Positions 23,251-34,572 of a DNA stretch of 64,000 nucleotides are shown in pieces; position 1 is the first letter of the stretch, and each line of letters begins with the position of its first letter. The position numbers were made by a program, and so were the translations under genes. The stretch is from the NCBI GenBank assembly GCA_963920765.1, contig OY987249.1, positions 8,432,817 through 8,496,816 of the forward strand. The letters are read 5' to 3'. The notes beneath the pieces were generated by a model. That model saw nothing but the letters and a program-made list of their open reading frames with translations, searched no databases and had not been told where the DNA came from. The DNA comes from Ulota crispa (taxonomy: Eukaryota; Streptophyta; Bryopsida; Orthotrichales; Orthotrichaceae).

Positions 23251-23377
23251 TGAACTCTGCTGGGAGGAATGCCGCATGGCCCGAAGCTTAACGTATGTGC
23301 TCCAACTTTTTGCTGATGTCGGTTGAGATTACAGTGCCACGCTTCGGACCAGGCTTCATTCCCCTCAGCGCAGTTTA
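23251..23377 (+). ncRNA. MIR166: MIR166 precursor hairpin
   Basis: This is the stem-loop precursor of miR166, a land-plant microRNA that guides cleavage of class III HD-ZIP mRNAs in meristem and leaf-polarity control. The 3' arm contains the mature sequence at 23344-23364. The 5' arm at 23266-23286 (GGAATGCCGCATGGCCCGAA plus one base) is the star strand and would give a 2-nt 3' overhang. Hand pairing of 23283-23287 with 23341-23345 and onwards leaves only scattered mismatches: A23348-C23280, G23352-A23276, T23355-C23273, T23356-C23272 and C23363-A23265. The stem continues below the duplex, CTCAGCGCAG with its partner at 23254-23263 (ACTCTGCTGG), to about 23251/23377. The loop is about 53 nt. 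The mature sequence on the 3' arm is the usual MIR166 arrangement. Confidence 0.96.
23344..23364 (+). ncRNA. miR166: Mature miR166 (21 nt)
   Basis: The sequence begins TCGGACCAGGCTTCATTCCC and ends with one more C. As remembered, this is the canonical miR166 found from bryophytes to angiosperms. The 5' T suits AGO1 loading. Confidence 0.96.
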
Positions 23378-24918
23378 TGCATTTTGGTGGAAGACTCACA
23401 AGCCTACCTAGCCCCCCTTCGTCTTCTTCTCCGTTTAGCCGCCTCATCAAATTGCCACCAACCTGCACTACTCTGGGAGCTTGGTTTGGTACGCTGTTGT
23501 CGATGCAGCAGGTGTGGAATATGATCAGGTTGGTCGCAACGCTCTTTCAGTTTTTTTTCCTTTGTTGAGGGGGGTTGGGAAATTAGCACGGTGACACTGC
23601 AACAGCAACGGGGCGTACTACTAGCAAGCCTGAGCTATAACTACACAAACTTATCCCTCATCCTTGAAACTGTGTGTCTTTCCGTGTTGCACTTTCAAAG
23701 CCGAAGTCAAGAACTTGCTAACCCCTCTATCTTTCTCCCCTCCCAATTTCTCCCTTGTCAGTGAATTTTCCCATTCTGTGGACTCTGTTTTCTAGAATCA
23801 CTGTTGCAAGTAACCGTCCTAGCTAGCTAGCATTCATCTTCTACATACTCCTACCCAGTACGTTACCTTGACTGACTCGAAATAGCTACATGGCTTGCAA
23901 CCTGCAGCTATCCAGTGACGAGACCAGCTCTTGGAGAGGAAGCATTGCAGAGAGTCCTTCCTTCCACTGCTCACAAGATGATTGATCAGAAAAATAATAA
24001 TAATAATAATTAATTCACCCAGGTTGCATGTTTCAAACTCCCCTTCCTAGTCCACCTTGGTAATGTCGCTCTAAACCTGCAGCACTTACAGATAGTATAC
24101 ATTTCAGATTCCATGCTGGGCCAACCAACCCACTCTTTCGGCGTCTGGTGAGTCATTTTTGTGTTTTTTCAAACCTGTTCTAGTAGTACCAAGTTTCTCT
24201 GAGCAGTTTCCAATGCGTACACGTACGAACACAGCTCTCTTTCACTCTCTCTACAGAAACCGTCACCACGCCAAACTGTCTTATAGTATTAACATCAAAC
24301 TACACCAGTATCGTCTTAGCACCACATTACCAGTTGAAGCTTAGCTACAAAAACGTAAGTTAGAGCTTCACAGATAAAAACCACAACCCTTTCCACAGGT
24401 AGTACAATCCTCCAAAACCTTCACCACCTTCTAAACTTGGTGTTCCATGCTTAGAGAAATGCAAGGCTCGAACAGAAAAAAGCCTACTACTGGTATATTC
24501 TCTCTCTTTCTCCCACCAGAGATTTTTGAGCTTCACCTGGCTAATATGCTGCATTTCTCATTTTCAACCCGCCTGCACCAGTTTTTGAAAATCTGACCGG
24601 TTCTTTTTGCCTGTAGTTTTCAAAGTTCAACTGGTTTAACAATAACACTAACTGCCGGTTCAGCTTCTGCGGCTACTGCCCCCCATACATTGTCTTCCTG
24701 AAGCTCCGCTGGAAGTCTGGAACGTGACAAGGGACGTCGGAGCGGCATTGAATGCGCCAGCCACTAGCCTTCGTCTGGTACAGACTGAGCCAGCCCAGCA
24801 TTGACTCGGATCTTTTCCTCCTTTTCGGCAGACTGAGTGAGAGGGAGATTGAAGAGCGAAGACTGGAGACTGAAGACCTGCTGCGACTCTGAAGACTAAG
24901 ATACTCACTTAACTTAAA

Positions 24919-25337
24919 GAGCATCTCCCTCCTGCCACCCGCTTCACCAGACCACGTCAAATGAGTCCCCAAAGGGAACAGTCATGAAGTGGCCATGCGT
25001 GGCTTGAAACTCTCCTGCAACTTGGGAGGTTCAAGACTTGCACCTGTGTTAGAAAGTGCCGTAGAGATGTACACCTGTGATTCTTTGACAATTTGCGGCT
25101 TCTAAGTGAGTGAATAATGCGTGCGAGGGCCTCGAAGGGGCTTGTAAAAAACTGAAATTTGACGTGGCTGTGGCTGATTTGGAAGACCCCGCGCACCTGT
25201 ATACAACAGCAAGTGCAAGGAGACTCAAAATATACAAGGATTGGCAACAAGTTTATTTGCAAGTTGACAACAAACTTGTTTGCAACAGATTTGTTATTTG
25301 TTTGCAGGGCTCATTTCAGGGGTGGCAGAAGATGCTC
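24919..25337. mobile_element. F3 MITE downstream of MIR166
   Basis: The ends GAGCATCTCCCTCCTGCC and GGTGGCAGAAGATGCTC are inverted repeats 419 bp apart. With 20944-21258 this means the MIR166 island is bracketed by two members of one family. From 25338 to 25887 there are only GA/CT-rich and CTGT microsatellites (for example 25690-25708). Confidence 0.75.
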
Positions 25338-25887
25338 TAACTCCTCCGTCATCTTTGATGCAGAAAAAATCTAATTGTAATCTCACTGGCTCTGTTGTAA
25401 GCGGCAAGTCTGTCGGTGGGTCAATACCGTTGCGCCTTCCGTTTGTTTTAATTTCCTTTACTACTTGCTTTATGTTTCTCTCTCTCTCGGGGAGTCAGTT
25501 TCCGCATTAAGTTATGACAGGCTTGACTCAAGAGTCAAGAGCGAGAGAGAGAGGGAGACCGAGAGAGGATTCCCTGTAGAATTGACTAGACTTGACTATT
25601 CTAACCTAGACTAGGTCTGAGGTGGAGGACAGTCAGACGCTCTCATTAAGTTCTGGAAAAACGTTGAAGTTGCACTCTGTGTGGTCTGTCTATCTGTCTG
25701 TCTGTCTTTTGCCTTACGTACACGTTTTGGAATGAAACGCGCAGTCATCCTAAGTGTCAAGCAAAATTTGTGGGAACACCACTGCTTAGTGCTTACTTAC
25801 ATGTGCTAAATTTTTTAATTATGAAAATAATGGTTTTTTTGGTATGACTTTGGTCAAATGTCCAAGGGGTAGTGATCTCAAGTGATT

Positions 25888-26563
25888 ATAAAATACCAGC
25901 TCTCTAGTGGCTAACACCATTGATTACATGTGCTAATAATGTTAATTTAAAAAACAATGTTTTTTCTTGCATTTTTTGTGTCACTTTGATCATGTGTTCA
26001 AGGTAGGTACAATGATGCTTGGATAAGGTCAACCATCGTAAGAAAAACGGTTGGATAGTGTCAAAGTCTTGTTTTTTTTATTTTTGTGTTTTGTTTTGGG
26101 TCCAATTAAATGGAGTGTTTATTTAAAATCATGCTTGGATATGGTTAGTGTTTTTTTCTTGCTCAAGGCATTGGACCTTATCCAAGCATCAATGTAGTGA
26201 TGTCAAGTGTCAAACAATACTAGCTCTCTAGTGGCCATTTGGTCAACACCATTGATTACATGTGCTAACAATCTCAATTACAAAAACAATGTTTTTTCTT
26301 GCATTTTTTTGTGTGACTTTGATCATGTGTCCAAACCAAGGTAGGTGCAATGATGCTTGGATAAGGTCAACTTTTGTAAGAGAAACGTTTGGATAGCGTT
26401 AAGGTCTTACTCTCTTTTTTATGTTTTGTTTTGGGTTTAGTTAAATGAAGTGTTTTTATTTATGATCAGTGCTTGGATATGGTGAACATTTTTTTCTTGC
26501 CCAAAGCATTGACCTTATCCAAGCATCAACGTAGTGATTGCAAATGTCAAAAATAAGCACTAG
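25888..26563. repeat. Tandem duplication, about 338-bp unit
   Basis: Two adjacent copies share CAATGATGCTTGGATAAGGT (26013 and 26351), ACACCATTGATTACATGTGC and CCTTATCCAAGCATCAA. Partial third copies lie on both edges (25790-25887 and 26564-26600). No coding content is seen. Confidence 0.85.
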
Positions 26564-26854
26564 CTGTCTAGTAGCTAACACCATTGCTGACATGTGCGTA
26601 GGATGAACTTCCATGGGTGTCTGGAATTGCAAAATTCAAAAACAGCAAACAAGTTTGCAGTATAAAATTATTAGTTGTGTTGAAGTTCTCTAATTTTAGT
26701 GCTTGCGCAGAAGTGTGCTCCAAGAGCAATGCCATATGTGGGAGAAGGCGGTGAATTGGAAAAGTGCTCCTCAAAGTACTGCTTAGGGTTTTGGTTTAGC
26801 TAGAAATGCCGATCCAATGTTGTGGGAGAGCGGCACTTGCTTTCTCTCGGTCCT

Positions 26855-27124
26855 GTGCAACGCCCTCCAACAAGTTCTGAAATTTTTGGAAACTCAGCTA
26901 GGCATTACCTCAAACTTGTCAAACAATAAACAAGTCCCATAACTCTGTTAGTACTTTTTTCATTAATATGATTAGTAAATATGTGGTTCAAGATTGCTAG
27001 AATTCATCCTCACGGGATGTTTATTGATTTTGAAATGTGTTCAATTGCTATTCTTCATTGGTGGTTGTTGTCTAGCTACATTTCAAAAAACTTAAAGAAC
27101 TTGTTGGAGGGCATTGTATTGTAC
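26855..27124. mobile_element. F7 MITE
   Basis: GCCCTCCAACAAGTTCTG at the left and AGAACTTGTTGGAGGGC at the right are inverted repeats. A larger member with similar ends lies at 61118-61684. The precise boundaries and target duplication are unclear. Confidence 0.7.
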
Positions 27125-27663
27125 ATGACAAATTTTGTATGTCTATTTGTATTATAGGTTTATGGTTTTGCAAAGCTTTGCAAGCGTGGTTGCTACTTTG
27201 GGCAAGATTTGGCTGTCAGATAGCACAAGTGGATGCATGAATGGACGACATGGACAACACAGAAGTACATGTCCATTCACTCTTGCTTTTTAGGGCATTT
27301 TTAGGGTTTTTGACCTAAAAAAGAAAAAACTAAATTATTGTTTTTCATTTTTACTACGTGATAGGGTTTTAAATCTACATTTTGACTTCATGTTGGTAAC
27401 AATGAGTGTCACCAACATGTACAAAATAAGTTTCTTATATCATTTTTTGAAATCAACTATGAGTTGAATACATTAAACAAACATGAGCTCAATGAGGCAC
27501 TTCAAATAGATAGGCAAGCGGACAGACAAGCGGTCCAATGTGACAACCATACTTGCAAGGCTATTTGTCAATGCCATAGCAACAATTGTAGGCTGGTGTT
27601 CTTTGTGAAGTTCAAGACTACACTTCCCAGGTAATTAATTCAACACAACACCCATTGGTTGTA

Positions 27664-28239
27664 AGGTAAGCATACCCAATTCCGCCCACCTACCCAGTGT
27701 TGTTCAAATGTCTCATGTTGGTCATTTTCATCCTGAAATCTAGGAAATTCATAGATACCTTATCTTTTACTCCCTCTGTCCCAAAATGATCTTCCTGTTA
27801 CACAAAATGTTGTAGATTAGACTTGAAAAGAACCATTTTTTGAATTTTTTTGGACCTATGAATAGAGTTTGACGTCCTCCTATTGTTTTGAAATTTTGAG
27901 TTCCAAATTGGTTTTCAAAGTGTGGTTTCAAAGTGCTTGAAAATTGAATTTTTGAGGCATTTTTGAAAAGCATGGGTGGCCACTCACTTGATGGCATGGG
28001 ATTGGTTAGCATGCCCATGCTTTTGGACTATGTGCAAGTGTCACTACCTCCTTTCTTCCTCCAACAAGAAGATCATTTTGGGACACTAAATAAAGGTCAA
28101 CAGGAAGATCATTTTGGGACGGAAGGAATATGACATAGGAGATAAAGTATCTATGATGTTTAGATTTTAGGATGAAAATGACCAGCAGGAGACATTTGAA
28201 CGGCATTGGGTAGGTGGGCGGAATTAAGTCAACCTACCT
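27664..28239. mobile_element. F2 element hosting a Stowaway MITE
   Basis: The ends AGGTAAGCATACCCAATTCC and CAACCTACCT are inverted, with a second matching block (CCGCCCACCTACCCA against GGGTAGGTGGGCGG). TA flanks both sides. Confidence 0.8.
27770..28128. mobile_element. Stowaway MITE nested in an F2 element
   Basis: The ends CTCCCTCTGTCCCAAAATGA and TCATTTTGGGACGGAAGGAA are typical Stowaway inverted repeats, with TA at 27768-27769 and 28129-28130. An extra internal copy of GAAGATCATTTTGGGA at 28068-28083 suggests a small internal duplication at the right end. Confidence 0.92.
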
Positions 28240-28447
28240 TATTATATTTCCAAGTTTACATTCGGTGATATTCTAAAACTTCAACTCTTGTTCCTTTATA
28301 TTCTACATTTTTTGTTTCAATTGACTGTGGTCATGGGATTGAGGTGTTTTCAGGTGGGCGACGTGGTGCAGTCACTCGTGATGTGAGAGTGGGTTTTTCC
28401 GTGAGAAACTCGTTTTGTGTGCCACCCTTCAGTTTATGGATTATTAA

Positions 28448-28748
28448 GGTAGGGCGCTCTAAAAGCGACCTTTTAAGAGCTGATTGCATTTGGGGGAAGC
28501 TAAACTCCTTGAAATAATTTTCAGTAAATTTTGGTAGGAAGAAAAATGGAATTGGCATCTATTCCAAGTTGTTTCATGTTTTTTAAACCTTTGTGGAATG
28601 AGTTTTGAATTTTTAAAATCAAAACTTAATGGTCACTTAAAACGACCCCCTCTTAGAATGTACATTTTGGGTACATTGAAAAAAACAAAACGTACGTCTA
28701 GTTTAGAGGTCGCTTTTAGAGCCGGGTCACTTTTAGAGCGCCCTACCT
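28448..28748. mobile_element. F2 MITE
   Basis: The ends AGGTAGGGCGCTCTAAAAGC and TTTTAGAGCGCCCTACCT are inverted repeats, flanked by TA. It is 301 bp. Confidence 0.9.
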
Positions 28749-28896
28749 TATGGCATTTTGGTTGGGTGGGTTGCTGTAGCAATCATGGAGCCATGGCCGG
28801 GCACTGTGAAAGGTGCACTCGGCTTTGTCGAGAGGGAGAGAATCACAGGTTCACGTAAGTGATTCCGTGCCAATTGTGTTTGACATTACAGAAGAG

Positions 28897-29990
28897 GTAT
28901 GTTGGCCTTTATGTGTGACTTGTCACACGATGATGTGAGCATGTGATTTGGCTTTCCTTTTTTAATGTTTTCACAAGGTTTGACATGTGACACTAGCAGA
29001 AAAGTTGTCTTGGGCTGGACATGTGAGGGTGGCTTTACATTATGAGTCAAGCCTGAACACGCCCAATACGGGAATTTGATTGGTTCACAGAAAATGGCCT
29101 CAAGGTCTTTACACTAGGAGAGTCAAGGGTAATTTTTCTAAATATATTTTAGTGCTTAAAAGACAAGATCTGACATGGTCCCAACTTTAAAAATCGCGTC
29201 TCCTAAAAATGTGAAGCCAATTCTTGGACCCCGGGTTGTTATCAAATTTTATTAAAATACGATTTTTTTAATAAAAAAACATTCTTTTGTGAGGTACTCA
29301 ACACTGTATGATGGAGTAAAAATATCAATGGTTATCCTTAGTTTTTGTTTTATCCATTTTCTTTTGAAATTTTCAAATTTTACTCTAGTGGCCCCAACTT
29401 TTTGGCCTCAAAGCCTTTACACAAGAGAGTTAGCCCCCACTATATTCATATTATAATGGGCACTTGGGGCCATTTTGGAGGCTAATTGAGCTGAAATTCT
29501 AGTCGAAATGGCTTCAAATTTCATGGCCTTGACTCCTAGTGTAAAGTAGCACTGATACTAGTAAAAAAGTTGTCTTGAGTATGACATGTGACACCAATAG
29601 AAATGCCGCTTTGAGCTTGACATGTGATAACAATAGAAGTCTTGGGTTTCACCATGTGACAATAGTTGCAAAGTTGTCTTGGGCTCAACATGTGATACTA
29701 GCAAAAAAGTTGTCTTAGGTTTGTCATGTGACATTAATAGAAAAACCATCTTAGGCTTGACATGTGACATTAATAGAAAAACCATCTTAGGCTTGACATG
29801 TGACACTAATAGAAGAGCCATCTTTAGGGAATCAAGTTCTACTAATAAGTGCCTTCTTTAACAACTATTAGTAAATATTAACAACTTTAAAGAATGTTAA
29901 CCTTGTGTGTGACTTCTCACAATGTTGTGAGCATGTGACTTAGCTTGCACTTTAATCACATTTTCACAAGGCTTTACATGTCACACCAAT
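28897..29990. repeat. 36-bp tandem array split by a MITE
   Basis: Units of the form GACATGTGACATTAATAG followed by AAAAACCATCTTAGGCTT occur once at about 28981-29026 and seven to eight times over 29556-29823, with a F6-like element between them. Both edges carry a duplicated segment (28897-28990 and 29901-29985: GTGTGACTT, TGTGAGCATGTGA, TTTTCACAAGG), so the array sits inside a larger direct duplication. The frames over it are repeat translations. Confidence 0.85.
29027..29552. mobile_element. F6-like MITE in the 36-bp array
   Basis: The ends GGGTGGCTTTACATTATGAG and CTAGTGTAAAGTAGCAC are inverted repeats. The flanking TGA triplets (29024-29026 and 29553-29555) are a 3-bp target duplication. 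Confidence 0.82.
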
Positions 29991-32249
29991 TGAAATGTCA
30001 TCCTTGATATACCAATCTATACTTGTGCCCAAACATAGTTTTGATACTATGCTTTCATATTGTAATTTGGGATTCTCCTAAGCTAACATTCCTACTAATA
30101 TGAGCAGAACAAAACGATTTATATTACATATTTTTTCGATGTCAATATAACCAAATTATTTTTAAATTGTCCGTTTTGAAATTTTGGGTTTGTCTTTGAG
30201 TGCAAACAAAAAAAATTTATTGCCACTCTCCTTTGCAAGTACGGCTCTTGTGGTAGATTTGCAAAAGTTTCAGTGAGCAGTTGAGGACCCTCTTTTGAGT
30301 TTTAATTTGGGGAACACCATAAGTATTCTGCCATTAGTAGTTTGGTCATTAAGTTACTGTGATTTTATTTTGTCGTTTCAGTAGTGTTGACAAGGGATTT
30401 GCCATATCAACAAACTCTTACATTAATTATTGTTTTGTAAGTTGAAATGTTCTATTAATTTTTTGTACTATGTACAGCATAGAGTACAATATCCTTGCAA
30501 GTCTTGACACCCATCTTATTCTACTGTTCAAAGAAGTTAGCATTATTTAGAATTTAATTGGCATTTTAATATCTTGTATCACTAGTCTTTCATTCTTAAG
30601 CAATTCCAATCAAGCATATCAAAATTTGAGTTCCAAAAAATCATAATCCTATTTTTGGTGAAATAGTTTACAAAATATTCATGGTTTTACATGATATTTG
30701 ATAAAAAAATATTGGTAATGAACTTTTGAGATTTGAATGCACATGTATGTAGGAAACATTCATTTGCACATCTTTCCTTCTAACAAGCATTGCCCAAAAT
30801 TTTTAAGATGACTTTTATAGAGATTTTAATGTTGGGATGATCATGATCAAACTTTGCAAACTAGATATTTCTTTATAGAAATTAGATTTTGCTATTTGAC
30901 TCATACAATATGGTTAAGTTTGTACCCTTGAGCCTCTCCTTGAGCATGATAATGTGTTTACTTTGCCAAAAGCTACCTTTTCTGCAAGAGCAAAATCCTC
31001 CTGTGTGGTGGTATTTTGTCATTATTCTTGATTTCATACGCAAAAGAGCGCATGCCTGAACCTTTTTGCACCTCACTAGCTGCACAAAACTTTTTGGTTT
31101 TCTCCTGAGAAAATATAATGCGGTTGGTTGATAAAAACTCTTTTTTTTGCAAAGAAAACTAAAAGAAAATCTTGTACTCTCCAAGGTATAAAACCCTCTT
31201 TGTGTACCTCTACGTTGATTGTCCAAACATGTTAAGGGCTAGCTCCTCAAGCAAGTGAAGTGTCCAATGAATGAAGAGTAGCAAAATCATATAAATTTTT
31301 TTTTGTTAATTAGGGAAAATGTTTTTCCAAAAACAAATCTTGGGATATTGAATTTTGCATTTGTGAAAATGTTTTGGTGATTCAAAGTAAGTTTTTGATA
31401 ATTCTTTCAAGATATTTCATCATTGGTGTAAGGTCTTGAAGACATTATTATGAAATTCACTCTATATCACCAAAGCTCTCTTAAAAACATAAAATTCAAA
31501 AGTCCCAAAATTGAGTTTTTTTCCCAAATTAACAAATGTTGTATTTTTGATTATTGTATGCTTCATAGATTTTGTGCAAGGCTCTAAATCAATTCATGTA
31601 AAGATAGAAGAAAAATAAATAAAATGTATATATATTATTATCCAAGTGTGTATGTTCATTTGTCAACAAATAGAATTTTTTATTAGTCATTTTCTTCCAC
31701 ATATTAACAATCTAATGCTTCCTTGAGAGGAATATGGTGCTTTCACCCATTTTTCACCCAATTTTTACTAGTGGTAAGGTAACCATTATCAAAATTTGGT
31801 ACAATGGCAATAATTTGCCCAAGGGAATTAGGTGGAAGGAAATTCCATGGTAGCAACAATTGTTTAGGAGTAAATCCTTAGAATGCATCATTTAGATGTT
31901 GTCTTAAATTTCTTTAGGAGTGAATGTGGCAATTCTTCAATCATTTTCTCCTCAACACATACAAGTAGTTTGCCCTACTATCACTTTTCTTTTTCTTTTT
32001 CAAATACCCACATCTTAAAGGGATTTGCATCATATTTGGATTTACTAATATTGCAAGAAAGGTCTCAAAGTTTTTTACTTAATAGTGTAATTATTTTTCC
32101 CTTTTACCAAAAGCTACTCAAGTTGTAGCATATTAGCTATGAAGTCCTCAACTAGACATACAATGTGTAACTCTAATGATTTAGTTGCAATGAAAGTCAA
32201 ACTCCAAAAATAAAAAATAATTAAACTATGTCAACTTAGTTGGCACTTA
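29991..32249. other. AT-rich stretch without recognised features
   Basis: The longest frame (minus strand, 30882-31226, 114 codons) resembles no protein I know and has AT-driven composition. No inverted-repeat element or tandem array stands out. Confidence 0.45.
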
Positions 32250-32519
32250 GAGCATGGCCACCACTCTCCCACAACATCAAACGTGACCAAAGATTTGACG
32301 GATTCTTCTCTCCAAGAAAACAAGTAGGAACAAGCCCTCAACAAATTTGAGTCCTCCCGTGAGTTGTAACGTGAACGCAAGAGTAGCATGAACGGGAGCT
32401 TGTAGAGTTGTCCAAGAAATCCGGAAAGGCTTTTGCATGGGTGTAATGGAGCTCAGAAGTTTGCTCTTTCCTCAATAGTAGCATTTGCGTATGTTCTTGA
32501 GTTTGCGGTGGCAATGCTC
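32250..32519. mobile_element. F3 MITE with perfect TTA duplication
   Basis: This 270-bp element has ends GAGCATGGCCACC and GGTGGCAATGCTC, flanked by TTA at 32247-32249 and 32520-32522. This copy best defines the F3 insertion signature. The region 32523-33578 shows no other feature. Confidence 0.85.
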
Positions 32520-33578
32520 TTATGGATGAGCACAATAGTCAAAGAGAAGAAGAAGGCCAAAGATGAAAATGGCAAAATATGATCATATATGATAGCTTGT
32601 AGCAATTTAAAAGTGATAATAGGACAACTTCAAATTTAAGCTTAAAATTGACCCCATCTCATTGAAATTCTAATAATTAACACATAGTTTGCTCAATAAT
32701 ATTTTGAAACTTAATAACTACCTTTTAATTGATACCATAACCACGGTTGTACTCTACTTTTTTGTGATTAAAATTTTAATCAAGTTGCAATGATGATAGG
32801 GCAAACTACTTGTACTACTTGTAATGCATTTGTTAATGTTTGTTGGCATTCTTGTTGTCAACCATAAACTTCTAATAAAATAAGTATGCCTTCCATACGC
32901 TATTCTCTTAGTTTCTAGTAATTTTTGAGGTGACTTTCAACCTCTCGTTTCCTGCCTTTTTCACACGCTCCACCTCTTGAATTTCAAATTTTGAATAACA
33001 AATACACATCAGATTTTGGATGATGAATAGACATCAAACTATACAACAAACTAAATGTATTGTCATGCTACCAACACCACTTTCACCTAGCATTGCACAT
33101 TTACAACACCATCGTCAATCCAACAATGCAATTCTTGAAGAGTTTCAAATAAGCCTAACCCAACACATTCATCCAAGTAAATAAAGACATACTTCATCAC
33201 CCTAGCAATTAAGCAACCTCAATCCTACAAGTATTCTTCTTATACAAACTTTTGACTTCACATTAAAATTCAACACTTTCACGCAAATTGTACAAGATTG
33301 TTGCAAGTGTCCTGGCGTCCACCAATTAAAGATTTCATAGCTGGTTTTGCAAATGCAAACTTACTACACACCAGCATAGAAATCCATAACAGTATCAAAA
33401 CAAAAAAACAGAACCAAGCAACCCACTTCAAACTCCCTTCATTTCATTTTTAAAGTCAAGAAACACAATAGGAGTTGGGCATGACTTGGCTAAACGTCTA
33501 CAATCAACAATTGTTAAACTTACAGATTGTGATAAAAAAAAATTCAACAAAATCAAGATTTGATCTTGCATAGTCATA

Positions 33579-33901
33579 AGGTAGGAACACCCATAAGCAT
33601 TAGTTTAAGGGTTTTGAACATGATGACTGTTAATAAACATCTAGCAAATTATGCAAATTATAGGGTCCTGTAAGCAACAGAAAAATAATAAGTTTGCACT
33701 TTCAAATGTATTATTTGGGTATTGTGAGAATAAGTTGTGAATTTTTAAAGAGCAAACTGCCATTGCACCCATAACCAACACTGAGATTTCATGTTCACAT
33801 GTTGTACATCCTTGTAATTACATCTACTCATTTCCACAGATTTTCCAAGATTTTAGAGGTGATGGTTATGGGGACACTAACGCTTATGGGTGTTCCTACC
33901 T
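33579..33901. mobile_element. F2 MITE
   Basis: The ends AGGTAGGAACACCCATAAGC and GCTTATGGGTGTTCCTACCT are perfect 20-bp inverted repeats, flanked by TA. It is 323 bp. Between here and the TGD4 stop (33904-34572) nothing is recognised apart from short similar blocks (CCCATTACCAAGGTTGAG) at 34132 and 34363. Confidence 0.9.
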
Positions 33902-34572
33902 TAAACCAAACCACCACAAGAAAACATCTTGTTCATTTTTAGGGTCAAATATGTTGCAGAATTAGGGTTTTGAAAGTGTTACACACGTGTGCTTGCGCAG
34001 TTGGGTTACAAATTCTCCATCCATGATCACAAAGTTTGTTCATCCATTTCATGCAAGTGGTTTACGTTGGGTGATACACTTCTCATCAAATACACAAAAC
34101 TCTCTCCCAAAATAAAAACTCATATTTTGCCCTTCATTACCAAGGTTGAGGGTAAGCATGGCTTAAGTTAACGACTATGTCCAGTGATTCTTTCAGAATA
34201 GAATACTATCGTTCAACAACCTCCAAATCTAAACAATAGAAAAAGAGTTCACAACTAGTGCTAATAAAATAGAAAAAAAAACTCAACAAAATCCAGATTT
34301 TGGCTCCTCTTGCAAGCAAAGATCTCTCCCAAAAAATCTCATAATTTCACCCTCTATTATCCCATTACCAAGGTTGAGAGTAAGCAGGACATTGATTAGT
34401 GCTCTCAGAATGAAAAAATGACTTTCTCTACATATACTTCTGCTTGTATTAATCTACAACCTCTAAATCTAAAACAATTGTATTAGAGATTTCTTAGAAA
34501 TCCATAGATAGTAATTAAAAAAAAATCAGCAAAGCTAGATTTGGCTGTGCTTACCCAAAATACAATAAGAAA

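Larger units (their letters stand above)
21775..24900 (+). ncRNA. Putative MIR166 primary transcript region
   Basis: This is the GC-rich island between the promoter candidate and the F3 MITE at 24.9 kb. No frame has a recognisable product. Splice-like sites are present (CAAG|GTTTGT at 21959, CAG|GTAAAG near 22618, and others), so the transcript may be spliced, but I cannot assign exons. It includes a TAG/AGT microsatellite at 22110-22180 and GAC/GAA and CCA runs near 22440-22505. The 3' end is unknown and could lie well before 24900. I looked for other conserved plant microRNA cores (156, 159/319, 160, 167, 171, 390, 395, 408) and saw none. Confidence 0.4.

Noticed and set aside
30882..31226. 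114-codon minus-strand frame
   Set aside because: No recognisable motif, AT-driven residue composition and no splice or promoter context.
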